A stretch of DNA of 64,000 nucleotides from JBFWRK01 sp050248955 (GTDB lineage: Bacteria; Actinomycetota; Acidimicrobiia; Acidimicrobiales; Ilumatobacteraceae): the NCBI GenBank assembly GCA_050248955.1, contig JBFWRK010000001.1, positions 620,001 through 684,000 on the forward strand. The letters are read 5' to 3'. Shown in pieces: positions 20,501 to 29,221 of the stretch (within the stretch, counting starts at the first letter, position 1; each line of letters starts with the position of its first letter). Both the position numbers and the translations under genes were made by a program. The notes beneath the pieces are model-generated. The model saw nothing but the letters and a program-made list of their open reading frames with translations, was not told the origin of the DNA and did not search any database.

Positions 20501-22416
20501 AGCGACTCGCGCAGCGGGTCGGAGCGTGGGGGCTCCGCGCTGGCGGCGTGCTCGCGCTGATCTGGTTGGTGGTCGTCGGAGTGGCCGCCCTCGTCGCGCC
20601 GTGGCTCCCGTTCGAACGCAGTCAGGACCTCACGAACATCCGCGCCGCGCCGAGTTGGACGCATCCGTTCGGCACCGATTCGCGCGGCATCGACATGGTC
20701 GCGCGGGTGCTCGACGGCGCCCGCGTCTCCCTGTTCATCGGTCTCGTGGCGTCGCTGCTCGGCTTGGTCGTCGGGGCGACGATCGGCGTTGTCGCCGGCT
20801 ACCGGCGCGGCCGCGCCGACCGAGGGATCGTGGTCGTGCTCGACGTCTTCGCTGCGTTCCCGGCGTTCGTCGCCGCATTGCTCGCCTCGCTCGTCTGGGG
20901 CCAGAGCATCGTCAACCTCGCGCTGGTGCTCGGTGTGCTCACAGCGCCGAGCTTCGCTCGTGTCGCGCGCGCCGCCACGCTGCCGCTGGCCGAGCGCGAC
21001 TTCGTGCTCGCATCGCGGATGGTCGGCGCCCGCCACCGTCGGGTGATGGCCAAGGAGCTGCTCCCGAACATCGTCGTGCCCGTCCTCGCGTACGCGCTGC
21101 TCGCCGCCGGCATCGTGATCGCCGTCGAGGGAGCGCTGTCGTTCTTCGGCGCCGGCGTGCCCGATCGGTACACGACGTGGGGCAAGCTCATCGCGGCCGG
21201 CCAGGAGCGCGTCGACCGATCGCCACACCTCAGCCTGATCCCGTCGGGTGCGATCGTGTTCACCGTGCTCGCGCTGAACACCCTCGCCGAGCGATGGCAG
21301 CAACGGTGGCTGTTCGGTGGCGCGCCGCCCCGCCGTGTGGAGCGGCCGAAGGCGAGCCGGCGCGAACGCGCTGCAGCAGCCGCCACCGGCGCCACCGGCG
21401 CCGGCGCATCGCCGGTGACCGGGGCGAGGGGCGGGCTGACGATCGAGCACCTGCACACCCACCTGATCACCCCGTTCGGCACCGTCCGCGCGGTCGACGG
21501 TGTCGATCTCGCCGTGCGGCCGGGACGTCTGACCGCGCTGGTCGGCGAGAGCGGCTCGGGCAAGACGATGTTGGCCCGCACGATCGTCGGTCTCGTCCCG
21601 GCACCGACCGTGCACGACGTACCGGGGCGCGTGCGCTACGGCGGCCAGGACCTCCTCCGCCTCGACGAGGCTTCGATGCAGCGCATCCGCGGGCGGCGCA
21701 TCGCGATGGTCTTCCAGGACCCGATGACGAGCCTCGACCCCGTGCTCCGCGTCAGCCGGCAGCTCACCGAACCGATGCGGCTCCATCTCGGGCTCGACCG
21801 TCGTGCCGCCCGGGGGCGAGCGCTCGACCTGCTCCGCTCGGTCGGCGTCCCTGATCCGGCGCGCCGGTTGCGGGCGTACCCGCACGAGCTCTCGGGCGGG
21901 TTACGGCAGCGGGTCGCGATCGCGATCGCGCTCTCGTGCGACCCCGACGTGCTCGTCGCCGACGAGCCGACGAGCGCGCTCGACGTGACCGTCCAGGCGC
22001 AGCTGCTCGACCTGCTCGACAGCCTGCGGGTGGAGCGCGGGCTCGCCGTGCTGCTCATCACGCACGACCTGGGCGTGGTGGCCGGCCGGGCCGACGAGAT
22101 CGCCGTGATGTACGCCGGTCGGGTCGTGGAGCAGGGAAGCACTGTGGCGGTGTTCCGTGACCCGCAGCATCCCTACACGAAGGCACTGCTCGGCGCAGTG
22201 CCCCGCCTCGCCGACCGCTCGCACCACCGGCTGGCAGCGATCCCCGGTGTGCCGCCGATGCTGTTCGCGCGGCCCCCGGGGTGCGCGTTCGCTCCGAGGT
22301 GCGCACGGGCGAGCGAACGGTGCTCGTCCGACGATCCGCAGCTCGCGCCGTCGTCCGACGACAGCGCTGTCGCGTGTTGGCACCCGCTGGGCGCCCTGCT
22401 CGGCGCGCCACGTTGA
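20497..22416 (+). CDS. Fused ABC permease-ATPase (DppC-DppD type)
   Basis: A 639-aa fusion. Residues 1-275 are a DppC-like permease (TDSRGIDMVARVLDGARVSL; coupling helix around ASRMVGARHRRVMAKELLPN). A basic Ala-rich linker (about 280-318) follows. The DppD-like ATPase then has Walker A GESGSGKT (about 350-357), FQDPMTSLDP, LSGGLRQRVAIA and VADEPTSALD. It ends in the oligopeptide-ATPase C-terminal domain with Cys residues (PPGCAFAPRCARASERC). No second OppF-like ATPase follows, so the importer may use a homodimer of the fused ATPase. GTG 20497 overlaps the DppB stop. Confidence 0.9.
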   Translation: MKRLAQRVGAWGLRAGGVLALIWLVVVGVAALVAPWLPFERSQDLTNIRAAPSWTHPFGTDSRGIDMVARVLDGARVSLFIGLVASLLGLVVGATIGVVAGYRRGRADRGIVVVLDVFAAFPAFVAALLASLVWGQSIVNLALVLGVLTAPSFARVARAATLPLAERDFVLASRMVGARHRRVMAKELLPNIVVPVLAYALLAAGIVIAVEGALSFFGAGVPDRYTTWGKLIAAGQERVDRSPHLSLIPSGAIVFTVLALNTLAERWQQRWLFGGAPPRRVERPKASRRERAAAAATGATGAGASPVTGARGGLTIEHLHTHLITPFGTVRAVDGVDLAVRPGRLTALVGESGSGKTMLARTIVGLVPAPTVHDVPGRVRYGGQDLLRLDEASMQRIRGRRIAMVFQDPMTSLDPVLRVSRQLTEPMRLHLGLDRRAARGRALDLLRSVGVPDPARRLRAYPHELSGGLRQRVAIAIALSCDPDVLVADEPTSALDVTVQAQLLDLLDSLRVERGLAVLLITHDLGVVAGRADEIAVMYAGRVVEQGSTVAVFRDPQHPYTKALLGAVPRLADRSHHRLAAIPGVPPMLFARPPGCAFAPRCARASERCSSDDPQLAPSSDDSAVACWHPLGALLGAPR

Positions 22417-22541
22417 CCGTCCGCGCCTCCGGGAACGAAACTCGGGTCGCGCTTGCCGCACACGTCCCGCTGCCACCCAGCCGCGGTGCCCGCAGCGGCA
22501 CCAGTCACTGACACCCGTCCTCACTACCAAGGGAGATCACC

Positions 22542-23693
22542 ATGGCAGGTCCGCTCGCGGGCTATCGGATCATCGAGATCGCCGGCATCGGGCCTGGCCC
22601 GTTCGCGGCGATGATGCTCGCCGACATGGGTGCCGAGGTGATCCGCGTCGAGCGTGCGCAGGCCGTCCGCGGCCCCGCACCGGACACGCCCCACGTCGAC
22701 GCGCTCAGCCGCGGCCGGCGGAACGTCGCCATCGACCTGAAGCAGGCCGAGGGTGTCCAGACGCTCCTCACGCTCGTGGAGCGCGCCGATGCGCTGATCG
22801 AGGGCTTTCGTCCTGGTGTGATGGAGCGGCTCGGGGTCGGGCCGGACGACTGCTTCGCCCGCAACCCGAAGCTCGTCTACGGACGCATGACCGGCTGGGG
22901 GCAGAGCGGGCCGTACGCCAGCTCGGCGGGGCACGACATCAACTACATCTCGCTCGCCGGTGCGCTGGCCCACTTCGGCCGGCACGGCGAACCGCCGACG
23001 CCGCCGCTCAACATGGTCGGTGACTTCGGCGGCGGCGGCATGTTCCTCGCCTATGGCGTCGTGTGCGCGCTGCTCGAGGCGCAGAAGAGCGGCACGGGGC
23101 AGGTGGTCGACACGGCGATGGTCGACGGCGCCGCCGTGCTCATGACGATGTTCTGGGCGTTCAAGTCGATGGGGATCTTCGACGAGAACGCGCGTGGCAC
23201 GAACCTGCTCGACACGGGCGCCCACTTCTACGACGTGTTCCGGTGCAAGGACGGTGGCTACATCTCGATCGGTTCGATCGAGCCGCAGTTCTACGCCGAG
23301 CTGCTCCGCCTGACCGGCCTGGCCGAGGATCCCGAGTTCGCACGGCAGATGGACAGGGACCTGTGGCCGCACCTCAAGAGCCGCCTCATCCGCGTGTTCG
23401 AGGGAAAGACGCGCGACGAGTGGTGCGCCATCATGGAGCACACCGACGTGTGCTTCGCTCCGGTGCTCACGATGAGCGAGGCCGCGGAGCACCCGCACAA
23501 CAAGGAGCGGGGGACGTTCGTGGAGATCGGTGGTGTCGTGCAGCCCGCGCCAGCGCCGCGCTTCTCCCGCACCACGGCGGAGGTCAGCCGTCCACCCGCC
23601 CATCCCGGTCAGCACACGCGAGAAGTGCTCGGCGGGTGGGGCATCGGGGCCGACGCGATCGACGAGCTGTTCGCGTCCGGCGCAGTGAAGTGA
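22542..23693 (+). CDS. CaiB/BaiF family CoA-transferase, alpha-methylacyl-CoA racemase type
   Basis: A 383-aa class III CoA-transferase fold. GHDINY (about 129-134) and GDFGGGG (about 160-166) provide the His and Asp that act as acid/base pair in alpha-methylacyl-CoA racemase, rather than the aspartyl nucleophile of true transferases. The likely role is inverting 2-methyl-branched acyl-CoA before beta-oxidation. GGGAG 6 nt before ATG 22542 is a good Shine-Dalgarno sequence. The preceding 125 nt hold only a weak hairpin (22485-22502). The PIG-L gene follows after 6 nt. Confidence 0.88.
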   Translation: MAGPLAGYRIIEIAGIGPGPFAAMMLADMGAEVIRVERAQAVRGPAPDTPHVDALSRGRRNVAIDLKQAEGVQTLLTLVERADALIEGFRPGVMERLGVGPDDCFARNPKLVYGRMTGWGQSGPYASSAGHDINYISLAGALAHFGRHGEPPTPPLNMVGDFGGGGMFLAYGVVCALLEAQKSGTGQVVDTAMVDGAAVLMTMFWAFKSMGIFDENARGTNLLDTGAHFYDVFRCKDGGYISIGSIEPQFYAELLRLTGLAEDPEFARQMDRDLWPHLKSRLIRVFEGKTRDEWCAIMEHTDVCFAPVLTMSEAAEHPHNKERGTFVEIGGVVQPAPAPRFSRTTAEVSRPPAHPGQHTREVLGGWGIGADAIDELFASGAVK

Positions 23694-23699
23694 CGTGAC

Positions 23700-24509
23700 A
23701 TGAGCACGCTCGTGTCGTTCCACGCCCATCCCGATGACGAGGCGATCGCCACGGGCGGGACGATCGCCCGCGCCTCGGCCGAAGGCCATCGCGTCGTGCT
23801 CGTCGTCGCCACGCACGGCGAGTGGGGTGAGCGGCCGGACGACCTCGCTCCGGGGGAGACCCTCGTCGATCGGCGCAAGGCCGAGACCGCCGAGTCGGCG
23901 GCGATCCTCGGGATCCACCGCGTCGTCTGGCTCGGCTACGAGGACTCCGGCATGACCGGGTGGGAGCAGAACGCGAACGCGGGGTCGTTCCACCAGGCGC
24001 CGGTCGAGGAAGCAGCCGAGCGGCTCGCTGCCGTGCTCCGGGAGGAGCGCGCCGACGTGCTCACGGTGTACGACTGGCACGGGAACTACGGCCACCCGGA
24101 CCACATCAAGGTCCACCACGTCGGCCACCGAGCCGCCGAGCTGGCCGGCACCGAACGGGTCGCCGAAGCGACGATCAACCGAACGGTGGTCCGCCAGATG
24201 GTTGCCGTTGCCCGCGAGCACGGCATGCAGCTCGGCGACGACCAGAGTGATTTCGACGTCGACGGTCCCGCCGATGACGGCAACCCGCTCGGCATGGAGG
24301 AGCACGAGATCACGCTCGCCGTCGACGTCGGCCCGTACGTCTCGCTGAAGCGCGACGCGGTCAAGGCGCACCGCAGCCAGGTCACCGACACGTCGTTCTT
24401 CGCCGAGATGCCGGACGAGATGTTCGCGATGTCGTTCGGCACGGAGTGGTTCATCGAACGGGGGGTCGAGCGGGAAGGCGGCCCACGGTCGGGCTGGTTC
24501 TTCGAGTGA
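23700..24509 (+). CDS. PIG-L/LmbE-family deacetylase (Mca/MshB-like)
   Basis: A 269-aa zinc hydrolase. The metal and catalytic motif is AHPDDE (residues 9-14), and the second metal His is in YGHPDH (about 131-136). The sizes and motifs match mycothiol S-conjugate amidase and MshB. Mycothiol biosynthesis genes are not in the window, so the exact N-acyl sugar substrate is open. The product ends RSGWFFE, and its stop overlaps the next start by 4 nt. Confidence 0.85.
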   Translation: MSTLVSFHAHPDDEAIATGGTIARASAEGHRVVLVVATHGEWGERPDDLAPGETLVDRRKAETAESAAILGIHRVVWLGYEDSGMTGWEQNANAGSFHQAPVEEAAERLAAVLREERADVLTVYDWHGNYGHPDHIKVHHVGHRAAELAGTERVAEATINRTVVRQMVAVAREHGMQLGDDQSDFDVDGPADDGNPLGMEEHEITLAVDVGPYVSLKRDAVKAHRSQVTDTSFFAEMPDEMFAMSFGTEWFIERGVEREGGPRSGWFFE

Positions 24510-25057
24510 CGCGGATCTTCCTCGTACGGCACGGCCGCGCGTCGGCCGGATGGGACGACGATCCGGACCCGGGCCTCGACGACGTCGGCCGCCACCAGGC
24601 GGCGCGCGTCGCTGCAGCGCTCGCGCCGCTCGGCCCGCTCGACATCTGGACCAGTCCACTGCGGCGCTGCCGCGAGACCGCAGAGCCGCTCGTCGCGATC
24701 TGGGGCACCACGCCGATCGTCGAGACAGCGCTCGCCGAGATCCCCTCGCCAGACGGCGTCCCGATGGGCGCGCGCGTGCCGTGGCTCCGGGCAGCGATGG
24801 CCGGCACGTGGAGCGAGCTCGGCGACCGGTACACGTCGTTCCGCGACGGCACGGCGGCGCGGCTGCGCACCGCTGAGCGAGACACTGTCGTGTTCAGTCA
24901 CTTCGTCGCGATCAACGCGGTCATGGGGATCGCGCAGGGTGACGACCGGCTCGTCATCCGCAGCCTCGACAACTGCTCCGTCTCGATCGTCGAGATCGTC
25001 GACGGACGTCTCGAGCTCGTCGAGGGCGGGCACGAAGCGGACACCCTGATCCGCTGA
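24506..25057 (+). CDS. Histidine phosphatase superfamily protein
   Basis: A 183-aa phosphoglycerate-mutase-like phosphatase. The phospho-acceptor motif LVRHGRAS is at residues 6-13, SPLRRCRETAEPL follows, and the second catalytic His is in VVFSHFVAINAV. It is short, without the cofactor-dependent mutase insert, so phosphatase activity is more likely than mutase. GTG 24506 overlaps the PIG-L stop (GTGA), giving translational coupling. The substrate is unknown. Confidence 0.88.
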   Translation: MTRIFLVRHGRASAGWDDDPDPGLDDVGRHQAARVAAALAPLGPLDIWTSPLRRCRETAEPLVAIWGTTPIVETALAEIPSPDGVPMGARVPWLRAAMAGTWSELGDRYTSFRDGTAARLRTAERDTVVFSHFVAINAVMGIAQGDDRLVIRSLDNCSVSIVEIVDGRLELVEGGHEADTLIR

Positions 25058-25105
25058 CGACGGGGGTGGCGGCGCTCGGCTGGCGTCAGCGGCCATGATG
25101 GGCGT

Positions 25106-25867
25106 GTGACGCGACGAGCTCGGCCGGCAATCGTTGCCCTCGGAACTGCGACGGCGTTGTTGCTCGCCTCGTGCAGCGAGGACGCCTCCGTGAGGCGTCC
25201 CGTCAACCCCGCGCCGAGCACCCCGGACGCGACTGCATCGACAACCGCACCGACGACCACGGTGACTGCGACTGGCTCGACGCCCGCGGTGACGGTCGTC
25301 GAGACCACGAGCACGCTGGCGACGGGCGCCGACAGCAGCACGTCGGCACCGGGCACGACCGTTGCCCCGGTCGCGAGCGGGCTCGTGCTCCGGGCGGACG
25401 GTCTGGGCGGTGCGCTCTTCGGCGCGCAGGCCGACTCGGTGATCGCCTACATCAACGGGGTCGCCGGTCCGCCGACCGCCGACTCCGGCTGGGTCGACGC
25501 GCTCGAATCACCGTTCGGCGCCTGTTCCGGACCCCGTGTGCGCGGCGTGCAGTGGGGACAGCTGCAGCTGCTGTTCGGCGACGAGTCGTCGGTCAGCTCC
25601 GCGCCCGGGCACTTCTTCTCGTACCGCTACGGCGGCTTCACCGGTCAGCCGCCCGCCCCCGAGGGGTTGCACACCGATGTCGGACTCGCTCTCGGGTCGC
25701 CGCTCGCCCAGATCCGCGACGCGTATCCGAGCGTCACCGTCTTCGAGGACCCGCTCTTCGGCGTCGGGTTCACCATCACCCAGGGCGGGCTCAGTGGGAC
25801 GCTGACCGATGCCACCGATGACGGGCAGGTGCAGGTCCTCTACGGCGGCATCGGCTGTGGCGAGTGA
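25106..25867 (+). CDS. Secreted lipoprotein of unknown function
   Basis: A 253-aa protein. MTRRARPAIVALGTATALLL and the lipobox LLASC (Cys23) direct lipidation. A long Thr/Ser/Pro/Ala tether (about 28-92) crosses the cell wall. The C-terminal 160 residues form a compact domain with two cysteines that could pair (FGACSG and GIGCGE). I do not recognise the family. GTG 25106 is the start; no convincing Shine-Dalgarno is visible. It follows the phosphatase by 48 nt. Confidence 0.75.
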   Translation: MTRRARPAIVALGTATALLLASCSEDASVRRPVNPAPSTPDATASTTAPTTTVTATGSTPAVTVVETTSTLATGADSSTSAPGTTVAPVASGLVLRADGLGGALFGAQADSVIAYINGVAGPPTADSGWVDALESPFGACSGPRVRGVQWGQLQLLFGDESSVSSAPGHFFSYRYGGFTGQPPAPEGLHTDVGLALGSPLAQIRDAYPSVTVFEDPLFGVGFTITQGGLSGTLTDATDDGQVQVLYGGIGCGE

Positions 25868-25874
25868 GGCTGGC

Positions 25875-25880
25875 TAGCAT
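25875..25880 (+). promoter_or_regulatory. -10 box TAGCAT upstream of the ferritin-like gene
   Basis: TAGCAT about 45 nt before ATG 25926. The transcript would carry a leader of about 39 nt, which contains the strong AGGAGG at 25912-25917. Confidence 0.35.
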
Positions 25881-25925
25881 CGTGCTCCGGCCGGGCGTTC
25901 CGGCGGGAACGAGGAGGTGCGTCGG

Positions 25926-26753
25926 ATGAAGCGGATGCTGCCGGTCGAGGAGCTGGCTCGCGACTCGCGGTTCAACCGCATCCGCATCGAGGACACCGTC
26001 TTCGATCCCCGGAACCTGAGTCCCGAGGCGCAGCGCAACGGCTTGGCGACCGACCACACCAACGTCTCCGAGAACGCACGCGGGTTGATGCACGGCATCT
26101 TCGTCGGCGAGATCCAGGCGCTGGAAGGTGCCGGACGCACCTGTTGGGACTTCGAGACCGGCGACGGCCACGACGAGGCCCCGTTCGCGCTCAAGCTCGA
26201 CATGGCACGGCAGTGCTGGGACGAGGCGCGTCACGTCGAGATCTCCTGCAAGCTGGGCGACCACATGGGATCCGAGATCGGTGAGTTCGGTGAGCAGGTC
26301 CTGCTGTTCGAGGCGGCATGCAACCCCGACCCGGTCCTCCGGCTGACCGGTGTGAACCGTGCCCTGGAAGGCCTCGCGATCGACGTGTTCAAGACGATGA
26401 AGGACGTCGGCGAGACCTTCGGTGACCCGGTGCTGCACTTCTGCGAGGACTGGATGCTCGCCGACGAGGTCACCCACGTGAAGATGGGCTCCGACTGGCT
26501 GCGGCGGATCACGGCCACGGACCCCGAGCGTCAGAAGAGCGCGCTCGACTTCCAGAAGGCCGTCGACAAGCTGTTCAGCTTCGGTGGCTTCCGCGGCGAG
26601 CAGGAGGAGAACCCGGTCCACCTCGCCCGGAACTTCCGCCGCCTCGCGGGGTTCTCCGATGACGAGATCAGTGAGCTGGTCGACATCGCCGCAGACGCGT
26701 TCGCCGAGGCGCAGAGCCGCCAGGCCGACGCCATCGCTGCCGCCGGCAACTGA
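25926..26753 (+). CDS. Ferritin-like (DUF455-type) putative di-iron protein
   Basis: A 275-aa mostly helical protein. The ligand pattern of a four-helix di-iron fold is visible: FVGEIQALEGAGR, DEARHVEISCK, NRALEGLAID and LADEVTHVKMG, giving two E/D-x2-H pairs and further Glu residues. This matches DUF455 ferritin-like proteins; the reaction is unknown. ATG 25926 is chosen because AGGAGG (25912-25917) sits 8 nt upstream; a GTG at 25917 lies within that site. A small membrane-protein gene follows in the same direction. Confidence 0.8.
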   Translation: MKRMLPVEELARDSRFNRIRIEDTVFDPRNLSPEAQRNGLATDHTNVSENARGLMHGIFVGEIQALEGAGRTCWDFETGDGHDEAPFALKLDMARQCWDEARHVEISCKLGDHMGSEIGEFGEQVLLFEAACNPDPVLRLTGVNRALEGLAIDVFKTMKDVGETFGDPVLHFCEDWMLADEVTHVKMGSDWLRRITATDPERQKSALDFQKAVDKLFSFGGFRGEQEENPVHLARNFRRLAGFSDDEISELVDIAADAFAEAQSRQADAIAAAGN

Positions 26754-26785
26754 CCGGGCGAGGAGCACTCCCCCTGTTCTCACTG

Positions 26786-27148
26786 TTGGTCCTCGACGCC
26801 CATCGCGCATGGGCGTGGTTCGTCATCATCGGCAACGGGCTCGCCGGAGTCTGGGCGCTCGCCGCGCACCGTTGGACGTCGTTGCGCTCCCGTGCGCTCT
26901 GGTGGTTCGTCGCCTTCACGCAGGTCGCGATCTTCGTGCAGGTCGTGCTCGGTGTCGTCCTCGTCTCGCGCGAGAAGATCGAGGCGCCGAAGTTCCACAT
27001 GTTCTACGGCTTCGTCGCGATCATCGCCGTCGGCATCCTGTACTCGTACCGCAACGACAAGTTCCTGCAGGGCAAGGTCTACCTGCTCTACGGCGGCGGC
27101 GGCCTCTTCCTGATGGGCCTCGGCATCCGCGCCATGCTCCAAGCCTGA
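26786..27148 (+). CDS. Small four-helix membrane protein, unknown function
   Basis: About 120 aa with four hydrophobic helices (FVIIGNGLAGVWALAAH; FVAFTQVAIFVQVVLGVVLV; MFYGFVAIIAVGILY; LLYGGGGLFLMGLGI). I do not recognise the family. The start is unsure. TTG 26786 (MVLDAHRAW) is listed, but AGGAG (26761-26765) lies 8 nt before an in-frame CTG at 26774, which would add four residues (MFSL). It lies 32 nt after the ferritin-like gene and is probably cotranscribed. It ends just before a dispersed repeat. Confidence 0.7.
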   Translation: MVLDAHRAWAWFVIIGNGLAGVWALAAHRWTSLRSRALWWFVAFTQVAIFVQVVLGVVLVSREKIEAPKFHMFYGFVAIIAVGILYSYRNDKFLQGKVYLLYGGGGLFLMGLGIRAMLQA

Positions 27149-27160
27149 CGCGCTGCCCCA

Positions 27161-27319
27161 GCCCGGCCCAGTCCCACCATCCCGGGTTCTCTGCTCACCG
27201 ACGACTCCCCACGCGTTCTCCGCTCCCATCCGGACATCCAACGACCTCGCCCGATCAGAGACCGGGGTTGGTGACGCGGATGAGCAGAGAAACGCTGCGG
27301 CTGGGATCTCGTCGGTCCG
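27161..27319. repeat. Dispersed structured intergenic repeat, copy 1
   Basis: About 155 bp, roughly 88% identical by eye to 61286-61447 in the same orientation. Internal landmarks are TTCTCTGCTC at 27187-27196 and its exact inverse complement GAGCAGAGAA at 27282-27291. A variant TTCTCCGCTC lies at 27216-27225, and CAGAGA of CCGATCAGAGACCGG follows. The element fills the gap between two convergent stop codons, as does copy 2. It may act as a bidirectional terminator or a REP/BIME-like element. It has no plausible gene. Confidence 0.8.
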
Positions 27320-27347
27320 GGGCCCCGCGTGGCGGTCGGAGTTGGGG

Positions 27348-29144
27348 TCAGGTGGAGGCGAGGCGCTTCTCGAGCGCGGCCAGCTGATCCTCGAGCTCGG
27401 CGGGGAGGTGCTCGCCGAACTGCTCGAAGTGCGCCCGGATCTGCGGGATCGCCCCGGTCCAGCCGTCCTTGTCGACGCCGAGGATCGTCTCCATGTCGGC
27501 CGGGTCGACGTCGAGGCCGGTCGTGTCGATCGCTCCCAGCGCGGGCAGGTGACCGATGGCGGTCTCGACGGCGTCGCCGCGCCCAGCAGACCGCTCGAAG
27601 ACCCACTTGAGGACGCGGCTGTTCTCGCCGTAGCCCGGCCACAGGTAGCGACCGTTCTCGTCGCGCCGGAACCAGTTGACGAGGAAGATCCGCGGCAGGT
27701 TCTCCTGTGCCGTCTTCCCGCCGACGGTCAGCCAGTGGCTGAAGTAGTCGCCCATGTTGTAGCCACAGAAGGGCAGCATCGCCATCGGGTCGAAGCGGAG
27801 CTGGCCGACCGCACCGGCTGCCGCGGCCGTCGTCTCGCTCGCCATGATCGAGCCGAGGAACACGCCGTGCTCCCAGTCGAAGGCCTCGTTGACGAGCGGC
27901 ACCGTCGTGCGGCGGCGTCCACCGAACAGGATCGCCGAGATCGGCACGCCGTTCGGGTCCTCCCATTCGGGCGCGATCGACGGGCATTGCGACGCCGACA
28001 CGGTGAAGCGGGCGTTCGGGTGCGCCGCCGGCGACTCCGACTCCGGGTTCCACTCGTTCCCTCGCCAGTCGATCGCCCGAGCCGGCGTCTCTTCGGTCAT
28101 CCCCTCCCACCACACGTCGCCATCTGGCAGCAGCGCCGTGTTCGTGAAGATCGAGTTGCCCCACAGGGTCGACATCGCGTTGGGGTTCGTGTCCTCGCCG
28201 GTACCCGGAGCGACGCCGAAGAACCCGGCCTCCGGGTTGATCGCGTAGAGCCGGCCGTCGTCGCCGAACTTCATCCAGCAGATGTCGTCGCCGATCGTCT
28301 CGACCTTCCAGTCCGGGATCGTGGGCACGAGCATCGCCAGGTTCGTCTTGCCACAGGCCGAGGGGAAGGCGGCGGCGACGTACTTCACCTCGTTCTCGGG
28401 CGAGGTCAGCTTGAGGATCAGCATGTGCTCGGCGAGCCAGCCGTGGTCGCGAGCCATCACCGACGCGATGCGCAAGGCGAAGCACTTCTTGCCGAGCAGC
28501 GCGTTGCCGCCGTAGCCCGAGCCGTAGGACCAGATCTCACGGCTCTCCGGGAAGTGGACGATGTACTTGTTGTCCGGGTTGCACGGCCATGGCACGTCCG
28601 CGGCGCCGGGCTCGAGCGGAGCGCCGACCGAGTGGATGCAGTGGACCCAGTCGCCGTCGCTGAGGGCGTCGAGCGCGGGCTGGCCCATGCGGGTCATGAT
28701 CCGCATGCTCGCCGCGACGTAGGCCGAGTCGGTGAGCTGGACGCCGATGTGCGCGATGTGCGAGCCGAGCGGTCCCATCGAGAACGGCACGACGAACATC
28801 GTGCGACCTCGCATCGCGCCGGTGTAGAGCTTGGTCATGTCGGCGCGCATCTCGTCCGGCTCGCGCCAGTTGTTGTTCGGCCCCGCATCGGCCTCGAGCT
28901 CCGAGCAGATGAACGTGCGGTCCTCCACCCGGGCGACGTCACCCGGATCGGAGTGGGCCCAGTAGCTGTTCGGCCGCTTCGCATCGTCGAGCTTCGTGAA
29001 GGTGCCGGACTCGACGAGCTCGCTCGCCAGCCGGTCGTACTCCTCCTCCGTACCGTCGCACCAGTAGACGTCGGCCGGCTGCAGGATGCCTGCCCAGTGG
29101 TCGACCCACGTCGTCAGCCGAACGTTCTTCGTGGTGGATGCCAT
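27348..29144 (-). CDS. pckG: Phosphoenolpyruvate carboxykinase (GTP)
   Basis: A 598-aa GTP-type PEPCK at full family length. The kinase-1a P-loop is FPSACGKTN. Other conserved segments are MRGRTMFVVPFSMGP, YGGNALLGKKCFALR (with the metal-site Lys), INPEAGFFGVAPGT, the guanine-pocket region LPFCGYNMGDYFSHW and NWFRRDENGRYLWPG. It interconverts oxaloacetate and PEP with GTP at the TCA/gluconeogenesis branch. ATG 29144 has a GGAG-type site about 9 nt upstream. It follows the cold-shock-like gene by 77 nt. Confidence 0.97.
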   Translation of the reverse strand: MASTTKNVRLTTWVDHWAGILQPADVYWCDGTEEEYDRLASELVESGTFTKLDDAKRPNSYWAHSDPGDVARVEDRTFICSELEADAGPNNNWREPDEMRADMTKLYTGAMRGRTMFVVPFSMGPLGSHIAHIGVQLTDSAYVAASMRIMTRMGQPALDALSDGDWVHCIHSVGAPLEPGAADVPWPCNPDNKYIVHFPESREIWSYGSGYGGNALLGKKCFALRIASVMARDHGWLAEHMLILKLTSPENEVKYVAAAFPSACGKTNLAMLVPTIPDWKVETIGDDICWMKFGDDGRLYAINPEAGFFGVAPGTGEDTNPNAMSTLWGNSIFTNTALLPDGDVWWEGMTEETPARAIDWRGNEWNPESESPAAHPNARFTVSASQCPSIAPEWEDPNGVPISAILFGGRRRTTVPLVNEAFDWEHGVFLGSIMASETTAAAAGAVGQLRFDPMAMLPFCGYNMGDYFSHWLTVGGKTAQENLPRIFLVNWFRRDENGRYLWPGYGENSRVLKWVFERSAGRGDAVETAIGHLPALGAIDTTGLDVDPADMETILGVDKDGWTGAIPQIRAHFEQFGEHLPAELEDQLAALEKRLAST

Positions 29145-29221
29145 GTCTGGTGCTCCTGCGGAGTCAGGGGCACGACGAAGTGCCCGGAACCGGGGACGGA
29201 GATCTCGTTGGTTGCGCTGCG

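Noticed and set aside
22524..24659. A 711-codon minus-strand frame opposite the racemase and PIG-L genes
   Set aside because: Same reasoning: low-information Arg/His/Asp-rich product opposite well-supported genes.
27161..27319. Similar translated frames in both copies of the dispersed repeat, suggesting a small protein
   Set aside because: The similarity follows from about 88% DNA identity. The frames are Arg/Pro/Ser-rich, join up with neighbouring shadows, and several differences are frame-breaking indels.
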